A stretch of DNA of 64,000 bases from Flavobacterium sp. GT3R68 (GCF_007109225.1 NZ_VJZK01000002.1:124001-188000); one strand, 5' to 3'; shown: positions 52,263-60,799, numbered from the stretch's first letter. The notes: generated from the sequence alone by a model not told the origin. Made by a program: numbers and translations.

Positions 52263-52331
52263 GGAGCTATTTCCAGCTATCCGTTGCAATCTGAGCCCAA
52301 AAACGCAGGATTTCCACTGCTATCTGGGCTA
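52263..52331 (-). repeat. dispersed intergenic repeat, copy F
   Basis: On the minus strand it begins TAGCCCAGATAGCAGTGG and ends GGATAGCTGGAAATAGCTCC. The flanks match copy D, but the core (CTGCG..., ...CTCAG) pairs poorly. It sits in the short gap between the divergent PPK2 and beta-propeller genes. Confidence 0.75.
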
Positions 52332-52356
52332 GGGCTTGACGTTTTCGACTAAAATT

Positions 52357-53190
52357 ATGCAAAAATTCACCTTAGAATTACTATTTCAAATCATCGGGAT
52401 CGGTTCCGCATCGGGACTTGTTTACAAAGACCATTCGGCATTTATCATTGGCGACAACAGCGGCTATCTTTACGAATACAATCTGGAGAACAAGGATTTA
52501 AAACGCCATGCCCTGATACAAAATCCAGCGGAAAACATCGCTAAAAAAGACAAACCTGATTTTGAGGCCATAACGCATTTCGGAAATGACTTCTATATTT
52601 TCGGATCGGGTTCTACCGAAAAACGTAATACGATGGTTCAGATCAATGCAACAACAAAAGAAATCATTGCTACTACCGACTTAACTAATTTATACTTGGT
52701 CATGCAGAGTTTCGGAAAAATCAAACCAGAAGACTTTAATATTGAAGGCGCCATTTATAACGGGGAGAATTGGTTTTTACTGAACCGTGGAAATGGAAGC
52801 GCCTATAAAAACATTGTTTTTACCATTCAGGGAAAGAACCTGACGAATGAATTTAATATCCTTTCCAACGAATTCACCCTGCCCAAAATAAAAGGCGTTC
52901 GCTCAAGTTTTACCGATGCGGTTTTGGTGGATAACAAAATCTATTTTTTGGCTACAGCCGAAGACACCAACTCCACTTACGACGATGGTGAAGTATCGGG
53001 AAGCCTGATCGGGCGTATTGATATTGATACCATGGAAATCGACTTTACCCATAAAATCAGCGATACCCATAAATTTGAAGGATTGTCGTTATATAAAAGT
53101 ACTGATGATAAACTGGAATTCCTGCTTTGTGACGACAACGATACTGAGGAACTTAAGGCAAATATTTACAAATTGACTTTAGACAAGTAA
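52357..53190 (+). CDS. beta-propeller protein of unknown function
   Basis: 277 residues from the ATG at 52357; an upstream TTG would add seven. The sequence has regular WD-like strands (SAFIIGDNSGYLYEYNLENK, DFEAITHFGNDFYIFGSGSTEKR, NIEGAIYNGENWFLLNRGNG, FTDAVLVDNKIYFLATAE, HKFEGLSLYKSTD). It resembles the DUF6929-type propellers of Bacteroidota, from memory. No classical signal peptide is seen, so cytoplasmic or uncertain location. It starts right behind repeat copy F. Confidence 0.72.
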   Translation: MQKFTLELLFQIIGIGSASGLVYKDHSAFIIGDNSGYLYEYNLENKDLKRHALIQNPAENIAKKDKPDFEAITHFGNDFYIFGSGSTEKRNTMVQINATTKEIIATTDLTNLYLVMQSFGKIKPEDFNIEGAIYNGENWFLLNRGNGSAYKNIVFTIQGKNLTNEFNILSNEFTLPKIKGVRSSFTDAVLVDNKIYFLATAEDTNSTYDDGEVSGSLIGRIDIDTMEIDFTHKISDTHKFEGLSLYKSTDDKLEFLLCDDNDTEELKANIYKLTLDK

Positions 53191-53226
53191 AAAATAAAAA
53201 TTTACAAGACCTTTAATAATAAGGGA

Positions 53227-53256
53227 TTGCGAATAATTTGAATTATTTTTCATTTG
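53227..53256 (+). promoter_or_regulatory. promoter of the sigma factor operon
   Basis: TTG at 53227-53229, a 19-base spacer, TTCATTTG at 53249-53256 (one base off TAnnTTTG). It supports a start after about 53263, hence the GTG at 53308. Confidence 0.5.
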
Positions 53257-53307
53257 GTTTCCAACCTTTTTCCCTTTTTCCACCTCTTTAGTATAAAGAC
53301 ATCAATT

Positions 53308-53844
53308 GTGATAAACGAAAATCTTATAACCGCCTGTAAAAAAATGCACCGCGATGCCCAGCACCAGGTGTATGCACTTCTGGCGCCCAAATTATATCGT
53401 ACCTGCAAACGGTACCTTAAAAATGAGGAAGAAATTGAAGAAGCACTATCGGATGCATTCTTTACGATTTTCACTAAAATGGATCAGCTAAAGGAAGTAA
53501 AAGCTTTTGAAGGGTGGGCACGGAAGATTACGGTAAACCATTGTCTGGCAACCATCAAGAAAAGCACCAACTTCAATATGTATCTGGATGACGTGAAAAT
53601 ACTTTCCCAACCCTTTACAGCTGAAGTAACTGAACTGGAAGAAGACGATTTACTCAATTTACTCAACCATATTCCGGAAGGATGCAGAGCGATTTTCAAT
53701 CTCTTCGCTATCGAAGGCTATGGTCATAAGGAAATAGCAACGATGCTTTCGATTTCAGAAGGAACATCAAAATCACAATTGAATGTTGCGAAAACCAAAT
53801 TAAAGGAATTAGTAAATAATTTGTATTACCAAAAAGCAAGATAG
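53308..53844 (+). CDS. ECF-type RNA polymerase sigma factor
   Basis: 178 residues from the GTG at 53308. The longer frame starts at a TTG inside the predicted -7 box and is rejected. Region 2: ALLAPKLYRTCKRYLKNEEEIEEALSDAFFTIFTKMDQLK and FEGWARKITVNHC (the -10-binding and core-binding part). Region 4: IPEGCRAIFNLFAIEGYGHKEIATMLSISEGTSKSQLNVAKTKL, a helix-turn-helix for the -35 element. The final base of its stop is two bases before the anti-sigma ATG, so the two are translationally linked. Confidence 0.92.
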   Translation: MINENLITACKKMHRDAQHQVYALLAPKLYRTCKRYLKNEEEIEEALSDAFFTIFTKMDQLKEVKAFEGWARKITVNHCLATIKKSTNFNMYLDDVKILSQPFTAEVTELEEDDLLNLLNHIPEGCRAIFNLFAIEGYGHKEIATMLSISEGTSKSQLNVAKTKLKELVNNLYYQKAR

Positions 53845-53846
53845 TC

Positions 53847-54764
53847 ATGGACAATCACGATAAAATATTTGAACAATTTAAGACCGCTTCCCATAAAGCC
53901 GAAACCAAAGACTTTCCGGCTATGGATAAGGTGTGGTCAAGGATTGACGGAAAACTGGATCGGACCCAGATAAAAAAAGAAACCAAGTTATGGAAGAAAG
54001 TGGCTGTTGCGGCTTCCCTGCTTTTGGTCGCCTCTGTCGGATATCAATTTTTAAAATCAGATCCCGAAAACATCCCAAATCAGAATGTCGTTATAATCGA
54101 CAGTACCCAAACAGTAATTCCAAGTCCTATTTTAGAAAATAATGCAATTGTAGCAAACGAGACCAAAAATGCAATTATAAAAGAAGACGCCAATCAGATT
54201 CTGGAAGAACAGATGATAAGCCAACCCGATGTTGCATCGGTAGAAATTGTTCCTGCAGCTGAGAGCATCGCAGATACGGAATATGACAAAAGAGCTGAAA
54301 ATCTTGAAGAAAAAAGCTCCGCGAGTTTCGTTGCCAAAAAGAATACCAATGATATCGTGAGAGGTCGAAATTACGAGGCGGTAAGTGTTCAGCATAATCA
54401 AATGGAAATCCAAACTATGGATAGTGAACCGGCACCCAAAACGGCTGCTAAAACAAATGCCCCATTGGTCGTAATTGATGGCAAGGCAGATAAAAAAGGG
54501 CTTTCCAAACTGAAGGACGACAACATTGAATCAATTGTAGAACTGAAGGAACCTTTATATATTATCAATGGCGTTCCTTATTCGGAGAAGGAATTGTTTG
54601 GTAAGAATCCCACCAGTCCATATGCACCATTAGACCAACAGGAAATAGAAAAAACAATTGTACTGCAAGGTGAAGAAGCAATCGCACGCTATGGAGACAA
54701 AGGAAAAAACGGTGTTTTAATCATTACCACAAAAAACGGGAAACCTGCAAAGACTCCGAAATAA
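53847..54764 (+). CDS. anti-sigma-like membrane protein with TonB-plug-like C terminus
   Basis: 305 residues. A short cytoplasmic N-terminal part (MDNHDKIFEQFKTASHKAET) leads to a KLWKKVAVAASLLLVASVGYQFL membrane helix (about 51-67) and a long periplasmic region. Near the end are two segments like the SusC receptor plug: APLVVIDGK...IESIVELK (about 206-235) and PLYIINGVPYSEKEL...IARYGDKGKNGVLIITTK (about 236-297), the second with the YGxxGxNGVxxITTK motif. Its place right after an ECF sigma gene makes it a probable anti-sigma factor; no standard FecR or zinc anti-sigma domain is recognisable. It lies 40 bases before the vWA gene. Confidence 0.75.
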   Translation: MDNHDKIFEQFKTASHKAETKDFPAMDKVWSRIDGKLDRTQIKKETKLWKKVAVAASLLLVASVGYQFLKSDPENIPNQNVVIIDSTQTVIPSPILENNAIVANETKNAIIKEDANQILEEQMISQPDVASVEIVPAAESIADTEYDKRAENLEEKSSASFVAKKNTNDIVRGRNYEAVSVQHNQMEIQTMDSEPAPKTAAKTNAPLVVIDGKADKKGLSKLKDDNIESIVELKEPLYIINGVPYSEKELFGKNPTSPYAPLDQQEIEKTIVLQGEEAIARYGDKGKNGVLIITTKNGKPAKTPK

Positions 54765-54804
54765 AGTCGTTAAGAAATAATCTAACTTTTTAAAAAATCA
54801 CACC

Positions 54805-56742
54805 ATGAAAAATCTCAAAACGTTTTCATTAGTCCTTACTATGCTTATATCTTTCCTGACATTTGGTCAGAAAGACAAAGCAGTTATCGGAGAAAAAACA
54901 ATAACGGGTATCGTTTCGGATGCTTCCGGTCCCTTGCCAGGTGCAAACGTAGCTGTAAAAGGAACTAGCAGAGGAACCCAGACTAATTTGGAAGGGAAAT
55001 ATTCCATTAAAGCAAAAACTGGGGAAATCCTCGTTTTCAGTTTCATCGGCATGAAACAGAAAACGGTAAAAATCGGCACGGCATCTACTATCAACGTAAA
55101 ATTAGAAAATGCTGTAGCATTACAGGAAGTTGTAGTTACCTCCATGAGCATAAAAAGGAAATCAAAAGAAATGCGCAGTGATCAGATTCAGAATGCTCCT
55201 GTGGTCGGATATGTCCAAGGGCTACAGATAAACACACCCAACCCGAGTTCCCATATTACAATAAGAGGAACGTCAATTTCTGATAAAAAAGATCAAATTC
55301 AACATCAACAAAACAACCATACAAATCCAATGTATGAAGGTGATGAAGATTATGACACTTTTGTAGAAAACCCTTTCGAAAGTCCAAAAAACGCCCCGTT
55401 ATCTACTTTTTCTATAGATGTGGACAACGCTTCATACACCAATGTGCGTCGTTTCATAAACAATGGGCAGGTGGTTCCAAAAGATGCAGTTCGTGTGGAG
55501 GAAATGATTAATTTTTTTAAATACAATTATCCACAGCCCAAAGACCAGCATCCGTTTTCCATCAATACGGAATACAGCGAATGTCCATGGAACATGAATC
55601 ATAAACTGGTCCGGATAGGTTTGCAGGGAAAAAATATTCCAACAGATGACCTGCCTACTTCCAATTTGGTCTTCCTTATTGATGTTTCGGGTTCCATGAG
55701 TGCGCAGAACAAATTGCCATTATTGAAAGAATCATTTAAAGTTTTGGTGGGGCAATTGCGCCGGGAAGACAATGTCGCCATTATAGTCTACGCAGGTGCT
55801 GCCGGTTTGGTTTTGCCTCCTACGTCTGGAAGTGAAAAGCAGACCATCATCAACGCTTTGGATAATCTTTATTCCGGAGGAAGCACTGCCGGTGGTGCCG
55901 GAATCGAATTGGCCTATAAAACTGCTGCAGAAAATTTCATCAAAGGAGGTAATAACCGTGTCATTCTGGCAACTGACGGTGATTTCAATGTAGGGTCTTC
56001 ATCCAATGGTGAAATGCAGACCCTGATCGAAGAAAAAAGAAAATCCGGCGTTTTCTTAACGTGTCTGGGTTTTGGAATGGGCAATTATAAAGACAGTAAA
56101 ATGGAAATCTTAGCCGATAAAGGAAATGGAAATTATGCCTACATTGATAACATACAGGAAGCCAATCGGTTCCTTGGAAAAGAATTCAAAGGTTCCATGT
56201 TTGCCATTGCAAAAGATGTAAAAATCCAGATTGAATTCAACCCCAATCATGTAAAAGCTTACCGATTGATTGGTTATGAAAACAGAAAACTGCGTCCCGA
56301 AGATTTTAAGAACGATGCTATTGATGCGGGAGAATTGGGAAGCGGCCACACGGTTACTGCTTTATACGAAATCATTCCGACAGGTTCCATAAGCGACTTG
56401 TACAGTGAAAATACCGAATTGAAATATACCAAAGTCGAGCCTACGGGAACAAAATATGCCGATGAACTGGCCACGATAAAATTCAGATACAAAAAAACGG
56501 ATGGAGACAAAAGTATCGAAATGGTAAACGTGATTGCAGACAAACCTGTAAAATTAGAAAACACACCGGATGACTTTAAATTCAGTTCGGCTGTAGCCTG
56601 GTTTGGATTAAAAATCAGGGATTCGAAATTAGTGATCAATAAATCTTCTGATGATATCAAAAAATTGGCGAAATCAGGTTTGGCTTACGATGAGCAGGGA
56701 TACAAAGCCGAATTTATCCGATTGGTGGAGGCCGTTCTTTAA
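54805..56742 (+). CDS. YfbK-like vWA protein with carboxypeptidase-regulatory domain
   Basis: 645 residues: a signal peptide (ending FLTFGQK), a carboxypeptidase-regulatory-like domain (TGIVSDASGPLPGANVAVKG...LVFSFIGMKQKTVKI, about 32-100), a degenerate plug-like stretch (LQEVVVTSMSIKRKS..., GLQINTPNPSSHITIRGTS), then a YfbK-type von Willebrand A module (FSIDVDNASYTNVRRFIN; MIDAS D293-x-S295-x-S297 in DVSGSMS; VILATDGDFNVG) and its C-terminal domain (FNPNHVKAYRLIGYENR, GSGHTVTALYEIIP). It is predicted to be exported and to bind metal-dependent ligands. It is third in the sigma/anti-sigma/vWA operon and ends in a terminator. Confidence 0.88.
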   Translation: MKNLKTFSLVLTMLISFLTFGQKDKAVIGEKTITGIVSDASGPLPGANVAVKGTSRGTQTNLEGKYSIKAKTGEILVFSFIGMKQKTVKIGTASTINVKLENAVALQEVVVTSMSIKRKSKEMRSDQIQNAPVVGYVQGLQINTPNPSSHITIRGTSISDKKDQIQHQQNNHTNPMYEGDEDYDTFVENPFESPKNAPLSTFSIDVDNASYTNVRRFINNGQVVPKDAVRVEEMINFFKYNYPQPKDQHPFSINTEYSECPWNMNHKLVRIGLQGKNIPTDDLPTSNLVFLIDVSGSMSAQNKLPLLKESFKVLVGQLRREDNVAIIVYAGAAGLVLPPTSGSEKQTIINALDNLYSGGSTAGGAGIELAYKTAAENFIKGGNNRVILATDGDFNVGSSSNGEMQTLIEEKRKSGVFLTCLGFGMGNYKDSKMEILADKGNGNYAYIDNIQEANRFLGKEFKGSMFAIAKDVKIQIEFNPNHVKAYRLIGYENRKLRPEDFKNDAIDAGELGSGHTVTALYEIIPTGSISDLYSENTELKYTKVEPTGTKYADELATIKFRYKKTDGDKSIEMVNVIADKPVKLENTPDDFKFSSAVAWFGLKIRDSKLVINKSSDDIKKLAKSGLAYDEQGYKAEFIRLVEAVL

Positions 56743-56744
56743 TT

Positions 56745-56785
56745 GAAAAATGCCTGACAAATTAACTGTCAGGCATATTTTATTT
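56745..56785. terminator. terminator between the vWA gene and ABC-F gene 2
   Basis: Perfect stem ATGCCTGACA / TGTCAGGCAT with loop AATTAAC, A-rich on the left and T-rich on the right; can serve both converging genes. Confidence 0.8.
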
Positions 56786-56798
56786 TAATGAAGTTAAA

Positions 56799-58433
56799 CT
56801 ATTTCTCAATTTCTCGCATGCTGTCCATTTTCTTGTGAGCCAGGAAACCGGTGATATCTTCGAAATGTTCTTTCACGCGCTTGTTACCGAATTCAAAAAC
56901 CTTGGTAGCCAATCCGTCGAGGAAATCACGGTCATGAGAAACCAGAATCAGTGTGCCGTCAAAATCACGCAAAGCATCCTTGATAATATCTTTGGTCTTC
57001 ATATCCAAATGGTTAGAAGGCTCATCCAAAATCAATAAATTGACTGGCTCCAACAATAGTTTAATCATAGCCAGACGTGTTTTTTCACCTCCTGAAAGGA
57101 CTTTTACTTTTTTGGTCACATCATCACCGTGAAACATAAACGCGCCTAAAATATCTTTTATTTTGGTACGGACATCTCCAACAGCAATATCATCAATCGT
57201 TTCAAAAATAGTGGCATTCTCATCCAAAAGTGACGCTTGATTTTGTGCAAAATAACCAATCTGAGCATTGTGGCCGATTTCGACACTTCCGCTGTTAATT
57301 TCGATTTCTTTCATGATGGCTTTGATCATAGTCGATTTACCTTCACCATTTTTCCCAACGAAAGCAACTTTTTCACCTCTTTCAATTACCATATTGGCAT
57401 CCTGAAAAACTACATGGTCCCCATATGATTTCGTCAAATCCCTTACAATTACAGGATATTGTCCCGAACGCGCTGCCGGTGGAAATTTCAATTTTAGTGC
57501 TGATGTATCAACCTCATCAACCTCAACAATAACCAGTTTTTCCAGCATCTTAACCCGAGACTGAACCGCATCTGTTTTAGAAAATGTTCCTTTAAAACGG
57601 TCTATAAAAGTCTGATTATCGGCAATCATTTTTTGCTGTTCGTCGTATGCTTTTTGCTGATGCACGCGACGGTCTTTTCTCAATTCGAGATAATGGGAAT
57701 ATTTGGCTTTATAATCATAAATCCGTCCCATAGTAACTTCAATGGTACGATTGGTAATATTATCAACAAAAGCACGGTCATGCGAAATCACTACTACTGC
57801 TTTTGCAGAATTTATAAGGAAATCTTCCAACCATTGGATGCTTTCAATATCCATGTGGTTTGTTGGTTCATCCAGTAAAATCAAGTCCGGTTTTTGCAAA
57901 AGTATTTTAGCCAATTCGATTCGCATTCTCCATCCCCCTGAAAATTCAGAAGTCTGACGCGTGAAATCTTCACGTACAAATCCCAAACCTAATAAGATTT
58001 TTTCCACTTCGGCCTCATAATTGATTTCGTCAATGGCATAGAATTTCTCGCTCAAATCCGAAACCCGTTCAATGAGCTTCATGTAGGCATCACTCTCATA
58101 ATCGGTTCGAATAGTCAATTGTTCATTGATTTCATCGATCTCGGCTTTCATGCTGAAAATTTCTCCATATGCTTTTGATGCTTCCTCCATCACCGTTGCC
58201 CCGTCAGTAGTCAATAAATGCTGTGGTAAATAGGCAATGATAGCTTCTTTGGGTGCGGAAATATTTCCGGTAGAGGGTTTGCTTTGTCCTGCAATTATCT
58301 TTAGAAGTGTCGATTTCCCGGCACCGTTTTTACCCATAAGGGCAATTTTATCATTTTCATTTATGGCAAAAGAAACATCGCTGAAAAGCGTCGTGCCACC
58401 AAATTGCACCGAGACATCATTAACTGTAATCAT
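56799..58433 (-). CDS. ABC-F family ATPase (second copy type)
   Basis: 544 residues, two ABC domains, no membrane segment. Walker A motifs GKNGAGKST (about 35-43) and GKNGEGKST; signatures FSGGWRMRIELAKIL and LSGGEKTRLAMIKLL, each with LLDEPTNHMD or LDEPSNHLD. Interdomain linker (HYLELRKDRRVHQQKAYDEQ). It lacks the C-terminal coiled coil of the Uup-like gene at 27954, so it is a different subgroup, possibly the ribosome-gating or housekeeping type. Monocistronic, with 5' region free of other genes. Confidence 0.92.
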   Translation of the reverse strand: MITVNDVSVQFGGTTLFSDVSFAINENDKIALMGKNGAGKSTLLKIIAGQSKPSTGNISAPKEAIIAYLPQHLLTTDGATVMEEASKAYGEIFSMKAEIDEINEQLTIRTDYESDAYMKLIERVSDLSEKFYAIDEINYEAEVEKILLGLGFVREDFTRQTSEFSGGWRMRIELAKILLQKPDLILLDEPTNHMDIESIQWLEDFLINSAKAVVVISHDRAFVDNITNRTIEVTMGRIYDYKAKYSHYLELRKDRRVHQQKAYDEQQKMIADNQTFIDRFKGTFSKTDAVQSRVKMLEKLVIVEVDEVDTSALKLKFPPAARSGQYPVIVRDLTKSYGDHVVFQDANMVIERGEKVAFVGKNGEGKSTMIKAIMKEIEINSGSVEIGHNAQIGYFAQNQASLLDENATIFETIDDIAVGDVRTKIKDILGAFMFHGDDVTKKVKVLSGGEKTRLAMIKLLLEPVNLLILDEPSNHLDMKTKDIIKDALRDFDGTLILVSHDRDFLDGLATKVFEFGNKRVKEHFEDITGFLAHKKMDSMREIEK

Positions 58434-58581
58434 TTTTGTGGAGTATTATGTTTTCCGATATTAAAAAATCGTTTTTTTAAAGGCGCAAAGATAAGCTAAT
58501 TTGAAAATGTGACAATCTTAAAATGAGGTCCCGCTGTCTGATATTTTTGAGGTTGGAATTTTAGTCCAAGAATAACAGCAT

Positions 58582-58614
58582 AAAAAAAACCACAACTTCA
58601 ATTGTGGTTTTTTT
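58582..58614 (-). terminator. terminator of the DUF2007 operon
   Basis: Stem AAACCACAA / TTGTGGTTT with poly-A and poly-T flanks; it lies just after the DUF2007 stop. Confidence 0.8.
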
Positions 58615-58625
58615 ATGTTCTATTT

Positions 58626-58844
58626 TTAAATATTTAGACGGAACTCTTCGATAATTGGATGAGCCTTTCCAAAATCGATTTCCTGGATAAACAATTCGAC
58701 TGCCTGTCCTGAAGTGCCAAAACCGGCCGCTTTCGCGGATTGTATGTTGTTTTTTAAAACCGTAGCAATGCCAATTGCTTCAATTTTTTGCTGCAATGCT
58801 TTCGCTAAAATTTCACTGCCTGAAAATATTTTCATTAATCCCAT
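58626..58844 (-). CDS. DUF2007 domain protein
   Basis: 72 residues: MGLMKIFSGSEILAKALQQK, then IATVLKNNIQSAKAAGFGTSG and VELFIQEIDFGKAHPIIEEF. Matches DUF2007, a small ferredoxin-like fold family sometimes called putative signal-transducing proteins. The in-frame ATG at codon 4 would be an equally good start. It lies 24 bases after the DEAD domain gene, at the end of that operon. Confidence 0.85.
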   Translation of the reverse strand: MGLMKIFSGSEILAKALQQKIEAIGIATVLKNNIQSAKAAGFGTSGQAVELFIQEIDFGKAHPIIEEFRLNI

Positions 58845-58868
58845 GTCGTTCTGTTTAGATTTGATTTA

Positions 58869-59483
58869 TTATTCTTCGATTTCAAAAAGAACCGGTTCCA
58901 CCATCATTTTTTCTGCTAAAATTTCTATCCTTTCTGATATTTGTTCTGAGAAAAGAATGCGTTGTGTACGCGTAATACTGTTTGATATCCGCATGATTTT
59001 CGTCTCATGACGCAATTTCAGAATCGCGTCGGCATCATCAATAATGAACATTTTCAATCGGTTGACATTGTATCCTGCGGTAGTGAACATATCGCTGAGC
59101 TTATTTGGAGTGCCTATCAGCACGTCAATACCGGTAGAGATGTAATTTTTGTCGAATTCCGTATCGCCTTTGTCATGAACTCCATAAACCCTTAAATTAG
59201 TATAATTACCTAATTTTTCGAACAGATCTTCCATTTCCAAAACTTTAGCCTTGTCTTCCACAATAATCAATGCACGAGGGGATTCCTCACCTTCTTCGAC
59301 TAACTGCTGGATAACATTGAGCACGATAGTGGTGGTTTTTCCGCTCCCTTTCGGGGAAAGGATGATGCAATCGGCTCCGCTTTTCAGTGTTGAAAATGTT
59401 TCCTGCTGCAGTTCATTGGCTTCGCTTAAACCGTTTTCAAGTAGTGCCTGCTGTAACTTTTCGTTTATTTTTTTTAATTTCAT
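58869..59483 (-). CDS. stand-alone DEAD-box N-terminal domain
   Basis: 204 residues holding only the first RecA-like domain of a DEAD-box helicase: a Q-motif-like part (SEANELQQETFSTLKSGADC), Walker A SPKGSGKTT (43-51), an ALIIVEDK strand, GTPNKLSDMF (motif Ib-like) and DDAD (149-152) in place of DEAD. Motif III is FSEQ rather than SAT. The second RecA domain is absent, and the frame ends normally, so it is not a truncated pseudogene by any visible defect. It may be a regulator or partner of RNA metabolism rather than a helicase. Confidence 0.82.
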   Translation of the reverse strand: MKLKKINEKLQQALLENGLSEANELQQETFSTLKSGADCIILSPKGSGKTTTIVLNVIQQLVEEGEESPRALIIVEDKAKVLEMEDLFEKLGNYTNLRVYGVHDKGDTEFDKNYISTGIDVLIGTPNKLSDMFTTAGYNVNRLKMFIIDDADAILKLRHETKIMRISNSITRTQRILFSEQISERIEILAEKMMVEPVLFEIEE

Positions 59484-59523
59484 TTTTATACTGGTATATG
59501 CTTTGGGTTAAACCAACGCTAAT

Positions 59524-60687
59524 TTATTTACTGGCAAATAATTTGACATCATTTTCCGAAATCTCATTCCCCCCAAGGATAATCAACCGCTCCACCACAT
59601 TCCTGAGTTCACGGATGTTTCCTGTCCAATCGTATTCTTTTAGTAAATCGATTGCCTTATCAGAAAATTGCTTGATGACTGTTCCCTGTTCCGAAGCAAT
59701 TTTTTCGGCGAAATGAGAAATCAACAATGGAATATCATCCCTTCTTTCATTTAGTGCAGGCACCTTGATAAGGATAACCGCCAAACGATGGTATAAATCT
59801 TCTCGGAAACGCCCTTCGGCAATTTCGGTTTTTAAATCTTTATTTGTGGCGGCTACTACGCGAACATCCACTTTAATGTCTTTGTCGGCACCAACTCGGG
59901 TAATCATGCTTTCCTGTAAGACACGCAAAACTTTGGCTTGCGCCGAAAGACTCATATCACCAATTTCATCCAGAAAAATGGTTCCTCTATCCGCTGCTTC
60001 AAACTTCCCGGCGCGATCCTTTACTGCCGATGTAAAAGCACCTTTCACGTGTCCGAACAATTCACTTTCAATCAGTTCCGAAGGAATGGCAGCACAGTTT
60101 ACCTCGATTAAGGGATAAACGGCTCTTTCACTTTTTTCGTGCAATTGGTGGGCCACCAGCTCCTTCCCGGTTCCGTTGGGTCCGGTAATTAAAACGCGTG
60201 CTTCAGTTGGTGCGACTTTATCAATCATCACTTTGATATGATTGATGGCATCGCTTTCGCCAATCATCTCATAGTTTTTACTGACTCTTTTCTTCAGGAT
60301 TTTATTCTCAACTACCAGTTGTTTTTTATCCAAAGCGTTACGTACGGTGTTCAGCAAGCGGTTCAAATCCGGTGGTTTAGAGATGTAATCAAACGCGCCC
60401 AGACGCATCGTATTGATGGCCGTTTCCATATCCCCATGACCGGAAATCATAACCATCGGAATTTCTGGTTTTATTTTTTTGACGGCTTCGAGCAGTTCAA
60501 CCCCGTCCATTTTAGGCATTTTGATATCACACAATACCAAATCGTAATCATTATTTTTTATTTTTTCAAACCCGGCAACCCCGTCTTCTGCATCCTCTAC
60601 CTGATAGGTGTCGCTTTCTTCTGAAAGTATTTTACTAAGTACCCTTCGAATGGCGGCTTCGTCCTCTATGATTAATATTTTTGGCAT
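59524..60687 (-). CDS. NtrC-type sigma-54-dependent response regulator without HTH domain
   Basis: 387 residues: receiver domain with phospho-acceptor D54 (VLCDIKMP), then an AAA+ domain with Walker A GPNGTGKE (169-176), GAFTSA (216-221, normally GAFTGA), Walker B GTIFLDEIGDM and sensor II-type WTGNIRELRNVVERL. The protein ends right after the AAA+ region; no Fis-type DNA-binding domain is present. A cognate kinase is not adjacent. It lies 112 bases after the MscS gene. Confidence 0.9.
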   Translation of the reverse strand: MPKILIIEDEAAIRRVLSKILSEESDTYQVEDAEDGVAGFEKIKNNDYDLVLCDIKMPKMDGVELLEAVKKIKPEIPMVMISGHGDMETAINTMRLGAFDYISKPPDLNRLLNTVRNALDKKQLVVENKILKKRVSKNYEMIGESDAINHIKVMIDKVAPTEARVLITGPNGTGKELVAHQLHEKSERAVYPLIEVNCAAIPSELIESELFGHVKGAFTSAVKDRAGKFEAADRGTIFLDEIGDMSLSAQAKVLRVLQESMITRVGADKDIKVDVRVVAATNKDLKTEIAEGRFREDLYHRLAVILIKVPALNERRDDIPLLISHFAEKIASEQGTVIKQFSDKAIDLLKEYDWTGNIRELRNVVERLIILGGNEISENDVKLFASK

Positions 60688-60799
60688 CTTTAATATTATA
60701 ATAATTATTATTTGCTTGATTAAATGAACTATAACTCCTGCTTTTTATTAAAATTACGAAGAAAAGTTACAAGCCAACTATTTCTACATTCTTCCAAAA

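Noticed and set aside
14329..52331. The dispersed repeat as an integron attC site or an insertion-sequence end
   Set aside because: No integrase or transposase gene is in the window, no target-site duplications were seen, and the core stems vary rather than forming fixed attC arms.
60361..60376. GGTTCAAATCC as a tRNA T-arm
   Set aside because: It is inside the coding sequence of the NtrC-like regulator and no acceptor or anticodon stem can be formed around it.
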